Positions 43,552-52,272 of a stretch of DNA of 64,000 bases are shown piece by piece. How positions within the stretch are numbered: the stretch's first letter is position 1; each line of letters opens with the position of its first letter. Source of the DNA: JAYQKL01 sp049889415 (GTDB taxonomy: Bacteria > Pseudomonadota > Alphaproteobacteria > RS24); the NCBI GenBank assembly GCA_049889415.1, contig JBMHDL010000007.1:1-64000 (forward strand), written 5' to 3'. The notes below the pieces were generated by a model. It was not told the origin of the DNA. It did no database searches and saw only the letters and a program-made list of their open reading frames with translations. A program made the position numbers and the translations under genes.

Positions 43552-44310
43552 ATGGATTTGGGATTAAAAGGGCTGAAAGTCATATTGACGGGCGGCAGTC
43601 GCGGCATTGGCCGGGCCGCTCTGGAGCTTTTTGCGCAAGAGGGATGCGATATCGGGTTTTTCTCGCGTAACCCCGAACAGGTGGCTGAGACCGTGGAAAG
43701 TCTGTCCAAACATGGCGGTAAGGTCATCGGCGAGGCGTTCGACATGGAAAATGCCGACGGGTATGCCCCCTGGCTGACCCAAACAGCAGAAGCGCTGGGT
43801 GGGTGCGATATTTTCATCCCCGGTGTCAGTGTTTCAGGAGCCGGCGCGACGACGGATTGGGACAAATGCCTGCAATATGATCTTAAAGGCGCGTTTGAAG
43901 GCTGTGATGCCCTGCAACCCTATCTGGAAAAGTCTGAGCATGCATCCATCGTCATCATGTCCAGCACTGCGGCTGTCGAGACCTTCATGGTGCCGCAACC
44001 TTACAATGCGGCGAAAGCGGCCCTGTTGACCTATGCCAAGCAATTGTCACAGCATCTTGGCGCACAAAAGATCCGTGTGAATGCGGTCTCGCCCGGGCCA
44101 ATCAGCTTTCCGGGCGGCAACTGGGAGGTTATTCAGGAGCAGATGCCGGAGCTTTATGAAAGCACGTTGTCGCAAATGGCTTTGGGGCGTTTCGGCAATG
44201 CCGAGGATGTCGCCAATGCCATGGTCTTTGTCGCCAGTCCGGCCGCGGGTTACATCACCGGCACAAACATTGTCGTTGATGGTGGTTATACCAAGCGGGT
44301 CCAGTTCTGA
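43552..44310 (+). CDS. SDR of the subfamily lacking the NNAG motif
   Basis: A 252-residue paralogue of the SDR at 23388. It has TGGSRGIG, a serine in IMSSTAA, catalytic YNAAK and the tail GGYTKRVQF. The NNAG position reads PGVSV. R in SRNPEQ suggests NADP(H). AGGAT lies before the ATG. The gene is a single unit, convergent with an MDR reductase across a stop-codon hairpin. Its sister sits beside a Rieske oxygenase, so a shared ketone or oxoacyl substrate type is plausible. Confidence 0.9.
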   Translation: MDLGLKGLKVILTGGSRGIGRAALELFAQEGCDIGFFSRNPEQVAETVESLSKHGGKVIGEAFDMENADGYAPWLTQTAEALGGCDIFIPGVSVSGAGATTDWDKCLQYDLKGAFEGCDALQPYLEKSEHASIVIMSSTAAVETFMVPQPYNAAKAALLTYAKQLSQHLGAQKIRVNAVSPGPISFPGGNWEVIQEQMPELYESTLSQMALGRFGNAEDVANAMVFVASPAAGYITGTNIVVDGGYTKRVQF

Positions 44311-44331
44311 CCTGATACAGATATGATTTCA

Positions 44332-44358
44332 GGATGTCAGTCCTGCGGGCTGACATCC
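44332..44358. terminator. Hairpin across the stop codon of the 44337-45356 gene
   Basis: GGATGTCAG and CTGACATCC pair perfectly over nine bases. The inner TCC/GGG can extend the stem to twelve pairs around a TGC loop. It lies at the junction of two convergent genes and contains the minus-strand stop at 44337-44339. Confidence 0.6.
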
Positions 44359-45356
44359 AAAATCAATTTGCCCTGATTACCGCCGCTGAACAGCATCATG
44401 AATGTCTCAAAAGTGTTTTCGATGCCCTGTTCAATATGCTCATCAAATTTCAGCCGGCCTTCGGCAATCCATGTCGCCATTTCCAGCCCGCCTTCGGCGA
44501 ATTTGTCGGCATAATCGCGGATTAAGAAACCCTTCATCGTCGCTTGGTTGACAATCAACTGCCAGGCATTACGACAACCTTTCGGATCGGTGTTATATTC
44601 ACTGATCAGGCCGCACAAAATGATGCGGGCGAATTCATTGATGTTCATCAAGCCGGCGTCGAGAATGTCACCACCGACATTTTCAAAAATGATGTCAACC
44701 CCGTCCGGGGCCGCCTGTTTGATGGCTGCGGTCAGGTCATCAATATTTTTGCCACGATAATCAATGGCTGCGTCAAAGCCGTAATCCTCCGTCAAACGGG
44801 CGCATTTTTCCGGTCCGCCGGCAATGCCGACCGTTCGGCAGCCCTTGATTTTGGCCACTTGGCCGACCACCGAGCCGACGGCACCGGCGGCACCGGTCAC
44901 CAGAACGGTTTCGCCTGCTTTGGGCTTGCCGTCTTCCAGCAGGCCGAAATAGCCGGTCATTCCGACCGCACCAAGTGCGGATAGATAATTGGTCGGGGAG
45001 GGGACAATGTCGGGGTCAATCGGTGAGGTGAACCCGCCGGCCTCAACAACCGAATATTCCTCAATGCCGTTCAAGCCAAGAACCCATTGGCCTTCCGTAA
45101 AATCCGGGTTGCGGGAGCTGTGGACACGCCCCACCGTCGTCGCCCGCACAGCAGCCCCCAGTTCCACCGGCGGCAGATAGGACGGGGCGTCGTCGAGCCA
45201 GCCCCGTATGGCCGGGTCAAGCGAGATGAAATGATTTCTAACCAGAATGCTTCCATCTTCAAGGTCGGGACATTCCGAAGTTTCCAGGCTGAAATCCTCA
45301 GGCACAGGATTGCCTTCTGGGCGGCGTTTGAGAATGAAACTGCGGTTTGTCGGCAT
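44337..45356 (-). CDS. MDR-family NADP-dependent oxidoreductase (zinc-free)
   Basis: A 339-residue medium-chain reductase with TGAAGAVGSVVGQVA, IAGGPEKCARL and FENVGGDILD. It has HFISLDPAIRGWLDD at the N-terminal substrate region. Zinc ligands are absent, so it belongs with CurA/prostaglandin-reductase-like enzymes that reduce alpha,beta-unsaturated carbonyls. It is divergent from another MDR gene at 45483, and the two share IAGGPEKCA, so this is a local duplicate pair. Confidence 0.9.
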   Translation of the reverse strand: MPTNRSFILKRRPEGNPVPEDFSLETSECPDLEDGSILVRNHFISLDPAIRGWLDDAPSYLPPVELGAAVRATTVGRVHSSRNPDFTEGQWVLGLNGIEEYSVVEAGGFTSPIDPDIVPSPTNYLSALGAVGMTGYFGLLEDGKPKAGETVLVTGAAGAVGSVVGQVAKIKGCRTVGIAGGPEKCARLTEDYGFDAAIDYRGKNIDDLTAAIKQAAPDGVDIIFENVGGDILDAGLMNINEFARIILCGLISEYNTDPKGCRNAWQLIVNQATMKGFLIRDYADKFAEGGLEMATWIAEGRLKFDEHIEQGIENTFETFMMLFSGGNQGKLILDVSPQD

Positions 45357-45482
45357 GATAGGTCCTCCATTGATTAACCCTAAAATCCCATAAAATGACC
45401 ATAATGTAACTAGCCATTAATCGAGTTGGATGTTTTGGGCAGCATTTATTAAGGTTTAACGTAACAGTCAGAGAGGTTCGCA

Positions 45483-46472
45483 ATGAAGCAGTGGTTACTT
45501 GCCGCTCATCCCAAGGGTCGCCCTTTGGAGTCAACCGACTTCAAAATGGTGGAGGCTGATATGCCTACACCCGGCCCGGGCGAAGCCTTGCTGAAGGTCA
45601 ACTATCTCGGTTTTGATCCGGCGCAAAAGGGCTGGATGGAAAATGTCGCCGATTATGTTGCGCCGATGCGGATCGGAGATGTGATGCGTGGTACCGGACT
45701 TGCGGAAGTCGTGGAGAGCCGTCACGACGGCATGCCGGTGGGCAGCCTGTGGACGGGCATGACGGGTTGGCAGGAATATTGCACAACCAAGGGTGCAGGC
45801 TATCAACCGGCCGATGACAGTCTGTCGCCGACTGCAAGCCTGTCGATTCTGGGATTGACCGGCATGACGGCCTGGTGCGGATTGTACAAAATCGGCCGAC
45901 CGGTGCCGGGCGATACGCTGGTTGTCTCCGGCGCGGCCGGCGCCACCGGTTCCCTGGTCGGTCAATTGGCGAAAACCTCCGGCTGCCGCGTTATTGGCAT
46001 TGCCGGCGGACCGGAAAAATGCGCTTGGCTTGTCCAACAGGCCGGCTTTGACGCGGCAATTGACTATAAAGGCGAAGACATTAGATCCCGCCTGAAAGAG
46101 TTGGCGCCAAAGGGGGTACAGATTGTCTTTGACAATGTTGGCGGCAAGGTGCTGGATGATATGCTCGCTAATCTTGCGCATCAGGCCCGCGTGGTCATTT
46201 GCGGCGGCATCAGCCGTTATGAAACCGGCGATTTGCCCGCTGGCCCGCAAAACTACTTTAATCTGATTTTCCGCCGCGCCAAGATGGAAGGTTTTATCGT
46301 GCTGGATTATGAGGATGAATTCCCAGCCATCCGCAAACGGCTTGGATCCCTGATCAAGGACGGACGGATTAGCTGGCTGGAGGATGTCCAGCACGGGTTC
46401 GAAAAAGCCCCCGAAACATTAAATCGGCTGTTTGCCGGCCTGAACAAGGGTAAGCAGATTTTGAAATTGTGA
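45483..46472 (+). CDS. MDR-family NADP-dependent oxidoreductase (zinc-free)
   Basis: A 329-residue MDR enzyme with SGAAGATGSLVGQLA, IAGGPEKCAWL and FDNVGGKVLD. Its N-terminal segment (NYLGFDPAQKGWMEN) differs from the CurA-like members at 16654 and 47279, so a different substrate is likely. It leads a two-gene unit with an SDR 45 bp downstream and is divergent from the MDR at 44337. Expected to reduce an activated double bond with NADPH. Confidence 0.9.
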   Translation: MKQWLLAAHPKGRPLESTDFKMVEADMPTPGPGEALLKVNYLGFDPAQKGWMENVADYVAPMRIGDVMRGTGLAEVVESRHDGMPVGSLWTGMTGWQEYCTTKGAGYQPADDSLSPTASLSILGLTGMTAWCGLYKIGRPVPGDTLVVSGAAGATGSLVGQLAKTSGCRVIGIAGGPEKCAWLVQQAGFDAAIDYKGEDIRSRLKELAPKGVQIVFDNVGGKVLDDMLANLAHQARVVICGGISRYETGDLPAGPQNYFNLIFRRAKMEGFIVLDYEDEFPAIRKRLGSLIKDGRISWLEDVQHGFEKAPETLNRLFAGLNKGKQILKL

Positions 46473-46517
46473 CAGGTGTCACGTATAAGCCCCCAGGGGC
46501 AAGGAAAGGGAGAGACC

Positions 46518-47282
46518 ATGAGTAGGTTGGAAAACAAAATTGCACTGGTGACCGGCGGGGCATCCCGCCCGGGATTGGGAAGCGCCATCGCTGACAGGTT
46601 CGGGGAAGAGGGTGCGATCGTTTATCTTACGGATATTGATGTCGCCGGTGTTGAAAAGGTTGCCGGTGAAATCAATGCCCGTGGCGGTCAGGCGATTGCC
46701 CTGGAGCAGGACGTCAGCCAGGAAAGCCGTTGGGAGGAAATTTTTGCCCAGATCAAAGCGGAGCAGGGGCGTGTTGATGTCGTTGTCAACAATGCCGGGA
46801 TTTCTCTGCTGGGTACCATCGAAACCCAGACAACATCGGATTATATGAAGGTCATGGATATCAACATGCATGGCGTGTTTTACGGGACCAAGCTTGGTGT
46901 TGCCTTGATGCGGGAAACCGGAACACAGGGGTCAATCATCAACATGTCCTCTATTGTCGGACAGGTTGGGGTGCCCGGCACTGTCGGCTATGCTGCAACC
47001 AAAGGCGGGGTAAAGATGATGAGCAAAACCGTGGCTCTGGAAACCGCCAAGGAGAAAATCCGGGTCAATACGCTGCACCCCGGCATGATCATGACCAATA
47101 TCCAGAAAAAGGCGATTGAGGAAAATCCGGAATTTTACGATGCTTATGTTGCCGGTATTCCAATGGGTGAGTTCGGGGAACCGGAAGATATTGCCAATGC
47201 CGCGCTGTTTCTGGCCTCGGATGAGTCGCGCTATATCACCGGTGCCGAACTGACCATTGATGGCGGCATCACAGCCGGCTAG
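46518..47282 (+). CDS. Short-chain dehydrogenase/reductase (SDR)
   Basis: A 254-residue classical SDR with TGGASRPGLGSA (a slightly long glycine loop), NNAG, a serine in NMSSIVG and YAATK. D in LTDIDVA points to NAD(H). GGAAAGGGAGAG precedes the ATG at 46518, and the 14 upstream in-frame codons are not used. It overlaps the stop of the convergent MDR gene at 47279 by four bases. Likely partner of the MDR upstream in reducing or oxidising one intermediate. Confidence 0.92.
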   Translation: MSRLENKIALVTGGASRPGLGSAIADRFGEEGAIVYLTDIDVAGVEKVAGEINARGGQAIALEQDVSQESRWEEIFAQIKAEQGRVDVVVNNAGISLLGTIETQTTSDYMKVMDINMHGVFYGTKLGVALMRETGTQGSIINMSSIVGQVGVPGTVGYAATKGGVKMMSKTVALETAKEKIRVNTLHPGMIMTNIQKKAIEENPEFYDAYVAGIPMGEFGEPEDIANAALFLASDESRYITGAELTIDGGITAG

Positions 47283-48283
47283 AGCACTACGATGGTTTTG
47301 CCGATATTACCGCCGGTGAACAGTTTGGTATAGGCGGTCAGCATATTGTCCAGTCCGTGCGTTTCATCAAACGGGCTGGACAGTTTGCCCTCCTCATACC
47401 AACCGCGCAAGGTTGCGGTCAGTCGGTCCCCCTGATCGGCGAAATCCGGAGAGAAGAATCCGGTCACGGTCAAGCGTTTCATCAGAATTTTATCAAACTG
47501 CGAGACTTTGTGCGAGCCGGCGGCATCGGCATATTCCGCCACCAGGCCGCACAGGGCGATTCGGCCGTAAAGCGCCATGTGCGGCAATACGCTGTCGAGC
47601 TGAGGTCCGCCAACATTGTCGAAATAAACGTCAAAACCGTCACTGACGGCGGCAAAGGCGTCGTCCAGGGGGCCTTGCTTGTAGTTAAAGGCCCTATGGA
47701 TGCCAATCTCATTTTCCAGATAGGCGCATTTTTCCGCGCCCCCTGCGGTGCCGTAAACTTCACATCCCATCAGATTGGCGATCTGGCAGGCCAGCAGGCC
47801 GGTGCTGCCGGCAGCGGCGGAAATTAGGACTTTCTCACCTGGCTGCGCCTTGGCGGTTTCCTGAATGCCCCACAGGGCAGTCCAGCCATTCATGCCCAAA
47901 ACACCGAAATACTGCCGAATGTCATCAACACTGGTGTCGAGCACACGCAAATCTGACATTTCCGGGGTCACGATCGAATAGTCCGCCCATTGCCCGAAAG
48001 CCCTGACTGTATCCCCGACCTGCACGTCAGGGTGACGACTGTCAACCACCTCACCAATGCCCAGACCGACCATAGGTGTATTGAGCGGCAAGGGCGGCTG
48101 ATAGCCGTCCTCGCGTCCGGTAATCCACATGCGTGTGCCGGCATCCAAAGACAGAAATTTATTCTTGATCACCACTTCACCCTCATTGGCCGGGACCAAG
48201 GGGGTTTCCCGCAATGTCAGAGCCTTATCAAAGGCGGTGCCTTCAGGGTAATTCTCAAATAGCCAATACCGGTTTTGCGTCAT
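47279..48283 (-). CDS. MDR-family NADP-dependent oxidoreductase (CurA-like)
   Basis: A 334-residue paralogue of the protein at 16654, sharing KFLSLDAGTRMWITGRED-like and PPLPL segments at the N-terminus, SAAAGSTGLLACQIA at the nucleotide site and FDNVGGPQLD. Both end in GGNIGKTIV. It follows an acyl-CoA dehydrogenase by 11 bp on the same strand. Predicted to reduce an enone or enoyl thioester with NADPH. Confidence 0.9.
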   Translation of the reverse strand: MTQNRYWLFENYPEGTAFDKALTLRETPLVPANEGEVVIKNKFLSLDAGTRMWITGREDGYQPPLPLNTPMVGLGIGEVVDSRHPDVQVGDTVRAFGQWADYSIVTPEMSDLRVLDTSVDDIRQYFGVLGMNGWTALWGIQETAKAQPGEKVLISAAAGSTGLLACQIANLMGCEVYGTAGGAEKCAYLENEIGIHRAFNYKQGPLDDAFAAVSDGFDVYFDNVGGPQLDSVLPHMALYGRIALCGLVAEYADAAGSHKVSQFDKILMKRLTVTGFFSPDFADQGDRLTATLRGWYEEGKLSSPFDETHGLDNMLTAYTKLFTGGNIGKTIVVL

Positions 48284-48294
48284 CTGATAAGTCC

Positions 48295-49476
48295 TTATGC
48301 GCTCTCATTTTCAGTAATCCAGGCGCGTTTGATTTTTTTCGCCAAGGACCATTTATGCACCTCGGTCGGGCCGTCATAAATACGGAAGGCCCTCACTTCA
48401 CGAAAGATCTGTTCAACCGGCGTGTCACCGCTGACCCCGGTGCCGCCCATGACCTGCACACAGCGGTCAGCGATGCGGAACAACGCTTCTGACACGGAAA
48501 CTTTTGCGATGGAGCTTTCACTCGTGCCCAGTTCCCCGCTGTCGAGCACATCGGCGCACCAGTCAATCATCAGTTCAGCTTGTTTCAGCTCAATCTGGTT
48601 TTCTGCCAGCATGAAGCCGACCCCCTCATGGTCGATCAGTTTCTTGCCGAAGGCCTCGCGCTTGCAGGCATAGGCAGTGGCGATTTCCTGCGCTCGCTGA
48701 CAACTTCCGAGCCAGCGCATGCAATGGGTCAAACGCGCAGGCGCGAGGCGGATTTGCGCCAGTTTAAAACCGTCTCCGCTATGGCCCAACATATCCGTCG
48801 CAGGGACCCGCAAATTGTCCAGAGTGATGATGCTGTGACCGCCCGGCATGGAGCTGTCAATGGTGTCCAATACGCGGTCTATCTTGACCGCCGGATTGGG
48901 CATCTCGGTTAAAAATAGGCTGGCCCCATCCTCCGTCTTGGCCATGACAATGCCAACACCGGCCCCGTCTGCGCCGGTTATATAAGCTTTATTGCCGTTG
49001 ATGACCCAATGGTTGCCGTCCCTGACTGCATTGGTCTGCAACATGGACGGGTCAGACCCCGCGCCGCCTTTATCAGCCGGTTCTGTCATGAAAAAGGCGG
49101 AGCGTTTGTCGCCGGCAATCATTGGAGCCAGAAACTTTTCCTTCTGCTCGTCTGAGGCGACTTTGCCAAGGAGATAAATATTACCCTCATCGGGTGCCAT
49201 GACATTGACCGCGAGCGGACCAAGCACCGACAGGCCTGATTTGCGCAGGAGCAAAGCTGTTTCGCGGTGGGTGACATGGCTGCCGTCAGCCTCAATATGG
49301 GGGGTTAGCAAACCCTCATCGCGCGCCAAACCGCGCATTTCCTGAACCAGCTCGTCACTGGGACCGTGATCACCGCAGCGGGGGTCTTTCTCATAAGGGA
49401 TGATTTTTTCCCTGACGAATGTCTCAATGCGGTCGGCTTTTTCTTGTATCTCAGGTCTCACGGATTGGGATGCCAT
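48295..49476 (-). CDS. Acyl-CoA dehydrogenase (ACAD10/11-like)
   Basis: A 393-residue flavoprotein with FFMTEPADKGGAGSDPS at the FAD/substrate region, KREAFGKKLIDHEG, QVMGGTGVSGDTPVEQIFRE and the C-terminal motif IYDGPTEVHKWSLAKKI. The catalytic base position carries Asp (YDG) and not Glu, as in ACAD10/11-type enzymes that handle unusual or branched acyl-CoAs. It is followed by an MDR reductase (11 bp). Upstream on the same strand is an ABM gene. Confidence 0.92.
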   Translation of the reverse strand: MASQSVRPEIQEKADRIETFVREKIIPYEKDPRCGDHGPSDELVQEMRGLARDEGLLTPHIEADGSHVTHRETALLLRKSGLSVLGPLAVNVMAPDEGNIYLLGKVASDEQKEKFLAPMIAGDKRSAFFMTEPADKGGAGSDPSMLQTNAVRDGNHWVINGNKAYITGADGAGVGIVMAKTEDGASLFLTEMPNPAVKIDRVLDTIDSSMPGGHSIITLDNLRVPATDMLGHSGDGFKLAQIRLAPARLTHCMRWLGSCQRAQEIATAYACKREAFGKKLIDHEGVGFMLAENQIELKQAELMIDWCADVLDSGELGTSESSIAKVSVSEALFRIADRCVQVMGGTGVSGDTPVEQIFREVRAFRIYDGPTEVHKWSLAKKIKRAWITENESA

Positions 49477-49553
49477 ATCATGCTCTTATAAATTTTGGAT
49501 CAATACGAATATCCGACTGTCAAAGGCGGGTGTCACAGGCGGGTGTTTAAGGT

Positions 49554-49856
49554 TTAACCTGGAAGTGGGCGTGAACCGGAAATGTCATAAATCTGCACGG
49601 TCGAGTCCAGCATTTCCCCGCCAAAGGTCTCTAAGAAAGCGGCAATCCAGGGCTGGGTGAAATGAACAGCAAGGGCGTCGTCATCTCGCCACATTTCCAT
49701 GACATTCACCTTGCCGGTCGCCTTGTCCTCGACCAGCAGGGAGTAGTGCAGACAGCCGTCTTCAGCGCGCACATCCTCAACCATGTCAGCGACCCGTTTT
49801 TCGAAATCATCAATGATGGCTGGGTTCATCATCATTGTTCCTGCTACGAAAATCAT
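49554..49856 (-). CDS. ABM-type quinol monooxygenase-like protein
   Basis: A 100-residue ABM protein whose sequence FVAGTMMMNPAIIDDFEKRV, then AEDGCLHYSLLVED and VNVMEMWRDDDALAVHF, follows the pattern of YgiN/quinol-monooxygenase-like members (E-x-W with a downstream H). Cofactor-free oxidation of a hydroquinone is therefore possible. It precedes the acyl-CoA dehydrogenase by 77 bp on the same strand. The third ABM protein of the window. Confidence 0.82.
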   Translation of the reverse strand: MIFVAGTMMMNPAIIDDFEKRVADMVEDVRAEDGCLHYSLLVEDKATGKVNVMEMWRDDDALAVHFTQPWIAAFLETFGGEMLDSTVQIYDISGSRPLPG

Positions 49857-49989
49857 GCTGTGCTCCTTTGCATATATTCAGAACTCATCCATTGTGTCAG
49901 AAAATTCCGAGATTGTGACTAACATAATTAAGAGTTTCTTTCTCGGTCCGGGAATTTTAGCGTCAAAATAGACAATTAAGGAGAAAACC

Positions 49990-50367
49990 ATGACGGATTT
50001 AGTGTCGATTGTGAACGCTTTTTATGACGCCTCTGCAGTTGGTGATTTTGATGCGGCGGAAGCGATGATGACAGATGATTTTCAGATTACTGAAGCAGAA
50101 AATCTGCCGTTTGGCGGGGTTTACAAGGGTAAGTCAGCCTTACGTGACCTTTTCGCAAAAGTTATGGCAATGATGAGTGTCGCAGAGCTCAAACACAGTC
50201 ATATGATGGTTGGCGAGAACTCCGTCTGCTGTGTTGTGGATATGATTATGGCCGATGGTGGTGAGCCGATACAGTTGCTTGAGATGTTTGTCTTCCGAGG
50301 TGACAAGGTATGTGAAATCAGACCGTTTTATTTCAACGCTGATGCCGTCGCCGCTAAATGTGCGTAA
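49990..50367 (+). CDS. SnoaL-like (NTF2-fold) protein, first of tandem pair
   Basis: A 125-residue SnoaL-like protein: VNAFYDASAVGDFDAAEAM, FGGVYKGKSAL, LEMFVFRGDKVCEIRPFYF. It is followed after 6 bp by a close paralogue, so the pair is a recent tandem duplication and might form a heteromer. AAGGAGA precedes the ATG. SnoaL folds bind hydrophobic ligands in a cone-shaped pocket and include isomerases and hydrolases. No catalytic set can be assigned here. Confidence 0.83.
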   Translation: MTDLVSIVNAFYDASAVGDFDAAEAMMTDDFQITEAENLPFGGVYKGKSALRDLFAKVMAMMSVAELKHSHMMVGENSVCCVVDMIMADGGEPIQLLEMFVFRGDKVCEIRPFYFNADAVAAKCA

Positions 50368-50373
50368 TTGAGC

Positions 50374-50766
50374 ATGACTGACACTCCAGACTTCGCGCAC
50401 ATCATTGATCAGTTTTATCAGGCGTCCGGATCCGGGGACTTTGAGTCCGCCAATGATCTGATGACCGATGATTTCATCATCAATGAAGCGCCCAACCTGC
50501 CTTTTGGCGGGGTGTATGAGGGGAAATCAGCCTTGAAATCCCTGTATGAAAAAATCATCGGCATGATGACCATCATTGACGTGAAGCACAGTCTGCAAAT
50601 GGTCGGGGACAGTGCCGCGGCGACACTGGTGGAATTGACCCCGGAAGGGTCGAACGGCGAGAAAATTTATATTCTTGAGATGTTCATCTTTCGCGGTGAC
50701 AGGGTCTGTGAAATCAGACCGTTTTATTACGATGCCGACATCGTCAAGAAATACTGCAAGGCTTAA
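50374..50766 (+). CDS. SnoaL-like (NTF2-fold) protein, second of tandem pair
   Basis: A 130-residue paralogue of the preceding protein (DQFYQASGSGDFESANDLM, FGGVYEGKSAL, LEMFIFRGDRVCEIRPFYY). A TTG two codons earlier directly follows the first gene's stop, but the ATG at 50374 is a more likely start. The shared C-terminal strand RVCEIRPFY-x-D/N-AD shows how close the two are. A perfect bidirectional terminator follows 12 bp after the stop. Confidence 0.82.
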   Translation: MTDTPDFAHIIDQFYQASGSGDFESANDLMTDDFIINEAPNLPFGGVYEGKSALKSLYEKIIGMMTIIDVKHSLQMVGDSAAATLVELTPEGSNGEKIYILEMFIFRGDRVCEIRPFYYDADIVKKYCKA

Positions 50767-50778
50767 TACAGGCATGAA

Positions 50779-50810
50779 AAAACGGGCAGTTTGATCTGCC
50801 CGTTTTCCTT
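50779..50810. terminator. Bidirectional rho-independent terminator
   Basis: AAAACGGGCAG, loop TTTGAT, CTGCCCGTTTT is a perfect eleven-pair stem with A-rich left and T-rich right flanks, so it can work in both directions. It serves the SnoaL pair and the long minus-strand operon ending at 50824. Confidence 0.93.
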
Positions 50811-50823
50811 TTATTTCCTGAAC

Positions 50824-52257
50824 TTACCCCTCGAAAAGCATTTCCGGGTTTTCAATGATTTCCCGAAGGCTGGCCATGAATTGAGCTCCGGCCGCCCCGT
50901 CGATTGCACGGTGGTCACACGACATGGCAATTTCCATGCGGCTCTCAAAGCGGCCTTCACCATCATCACCTTCGGCCCAGACACGCTGAATGCCGCCTAT
51001 GGCCAGAATGGACCCCTGCGGCGGGTTGATGATGGCGTCAAACTGGTCAATGCCGAACATGCCCAGATTTGAAATTGTCAGGCTGCCGCCTTCCAGGTCA
51101 TCAAACGAGATTTTGCCGGCATTGGCCTTGTCAATCAGCGCATCCGTCATGTCAGAAATCACATTGACCGGTTGCAGGTCGGCGGCCCGGACGACCGGCG
51201 TGATCAGGCCTTTGTCTGAGGCAATGGCGACGGAAATGTCCGCATGCGGGAAATGGTGAATGGCGTCACCATGAACCTGCACATTGACATCAGGGTGTTT
51301 AACCAAGGCAAGCGCAACAGCTTTGATCAAATAATCGTTGATCGAAGCTTTGCTTCCAAGAACCATATTGGCGGTTTTGCGCAGGGCCAAAAGACCGTCC
51401 ACTGCAAACGAGCCGCGCAGGTAAAAATGCGGAATGGAAGATTTTGACTCGGTCAGACGTCGCGCAATCACCTTACGGATTTTGTCCATTTCACGAATAT
51501 CAGGTGCATTATTGGCCGCAACCGGTGCGGTTGCAATTCCGGCCCCACCGGTCCGGGCTTGCGGCAACAACTCCAGAACATCCGCTTTCCGGATCCGCCC
51601 GCGTGCTCCGGTGCCGCTCACCTGGCTCAGGTCAATACCGTTTTGGGCGGCAATCCGGCGGGCCAGAGGTGAGGCAAAAATTGACTCGTCATCGGCAGGT
51701 GTTTCCAGCGGGCCTTTCAAGGCCACGGTCTTGGGTGCGCGGCCGGCCTGATAGACATCCTGATGGGTGATCCGTCCACCGCGGCCGCTGCCGGTGATGG
51801 TGTTGGTATCAATGTTCAGTTCAATCGCAAGTTCCCGCGCTTTCGGAGAAATGTTGAGATTGTCTGACGGGATGAGTTGTTTGACTTCCTCTTTCGGGGC
51901 TTCAGCCGGCTGTTCCTTGGTCTCGCCGGCCTTGTTGCCTTCGCCCAAAGCGGTGCGCGTATCTGCCATTTCAAAGCCGTCCACGAAACCGGCTACGTCC
52001 TCATCGCCGACAGTTTCGTCGGCAAAAACGCCCAGCAGTGTTCCGACGGGCAGAGCTTCACCGGTGGGGCTGACGATTTTGCGCAATACGCTGTCAAACT
52101 CGGCCTCGACTTCATTGGAAATCTTGTCGGTTTCAATCAGGGCGATAATATCGCCTTTTTTGAATGGCTGGCCTTCCTCCACCACCCATTCGGCAATGGT
52201 GCCTTCCTGCATCTCAATGCCCCATTTGGGCATCGTAAAAGCCTTGATTTTGCTCAT
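50824..52257 (-). CDS. 2-oxoacid dehydrogenase E2 (dihydrolipoyl acyltransferase), two peripheral-subunit domains
   Basis: The 477-residue protein has an N-terminal lipoyl domain (K45 in ETDKISN), then two E1/E3-binding domains (about 137-170, SPKARELAIELNID; and 194-230, SPLARRIAAQNGID) and a catalytic domain with H449 and D453 in SCDHRAIDG. It passes acyl groups to CoA. Most E2 proteins have one binding domain. The lipoyl motif reads DKI where DKA is usual. It follows E1-beta by 15 bp. Acetoin-, pyruvate- or branched-type specificity cannot be decided. Confidence 0.93.
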   Translation of the reverse strand: MSKIKAFTMPKWGIEMQEGTIAEWVVEEGQPFKKGDIIALIETDKISNEVEAEFDSVLRKIVSPTGEALPVGTLLGVFADETVGDEDVAGFVDGFEMADTRTALGEGNKAGETKEQPAEAPKEEVKQLIPSDNLNISPKARELAIELNIDTNTITGSGRGGRITHQDVYQAGRAPKTVALKGPLETPADDESIFASPLARRIAAQNGIDLSQVSGTGARGRIRKADVLELLPQARTGGAGIATAPVAANNAPDIREMDKIRKVIARRLTESKSSIPHFYLRGSFAVDGLLALRKTANMVLGSKASINDYLIKAVALALVKHPDVNVQVHGDAIHHFPHADISVAIASDKGLITPVVRAADLQPVNVISDMTDALIDKANAGKISFDDLEGGSLTISNLGMFGIDQFDAIINPPQGSILAIGGIQRVWAEGDDGEGRFESRMEIAMSCDHRAIDGAAGAQFMASLREIIENPEMLFEG

Positions 52258-52272
52258 CTCGGTTTTTCCCTG

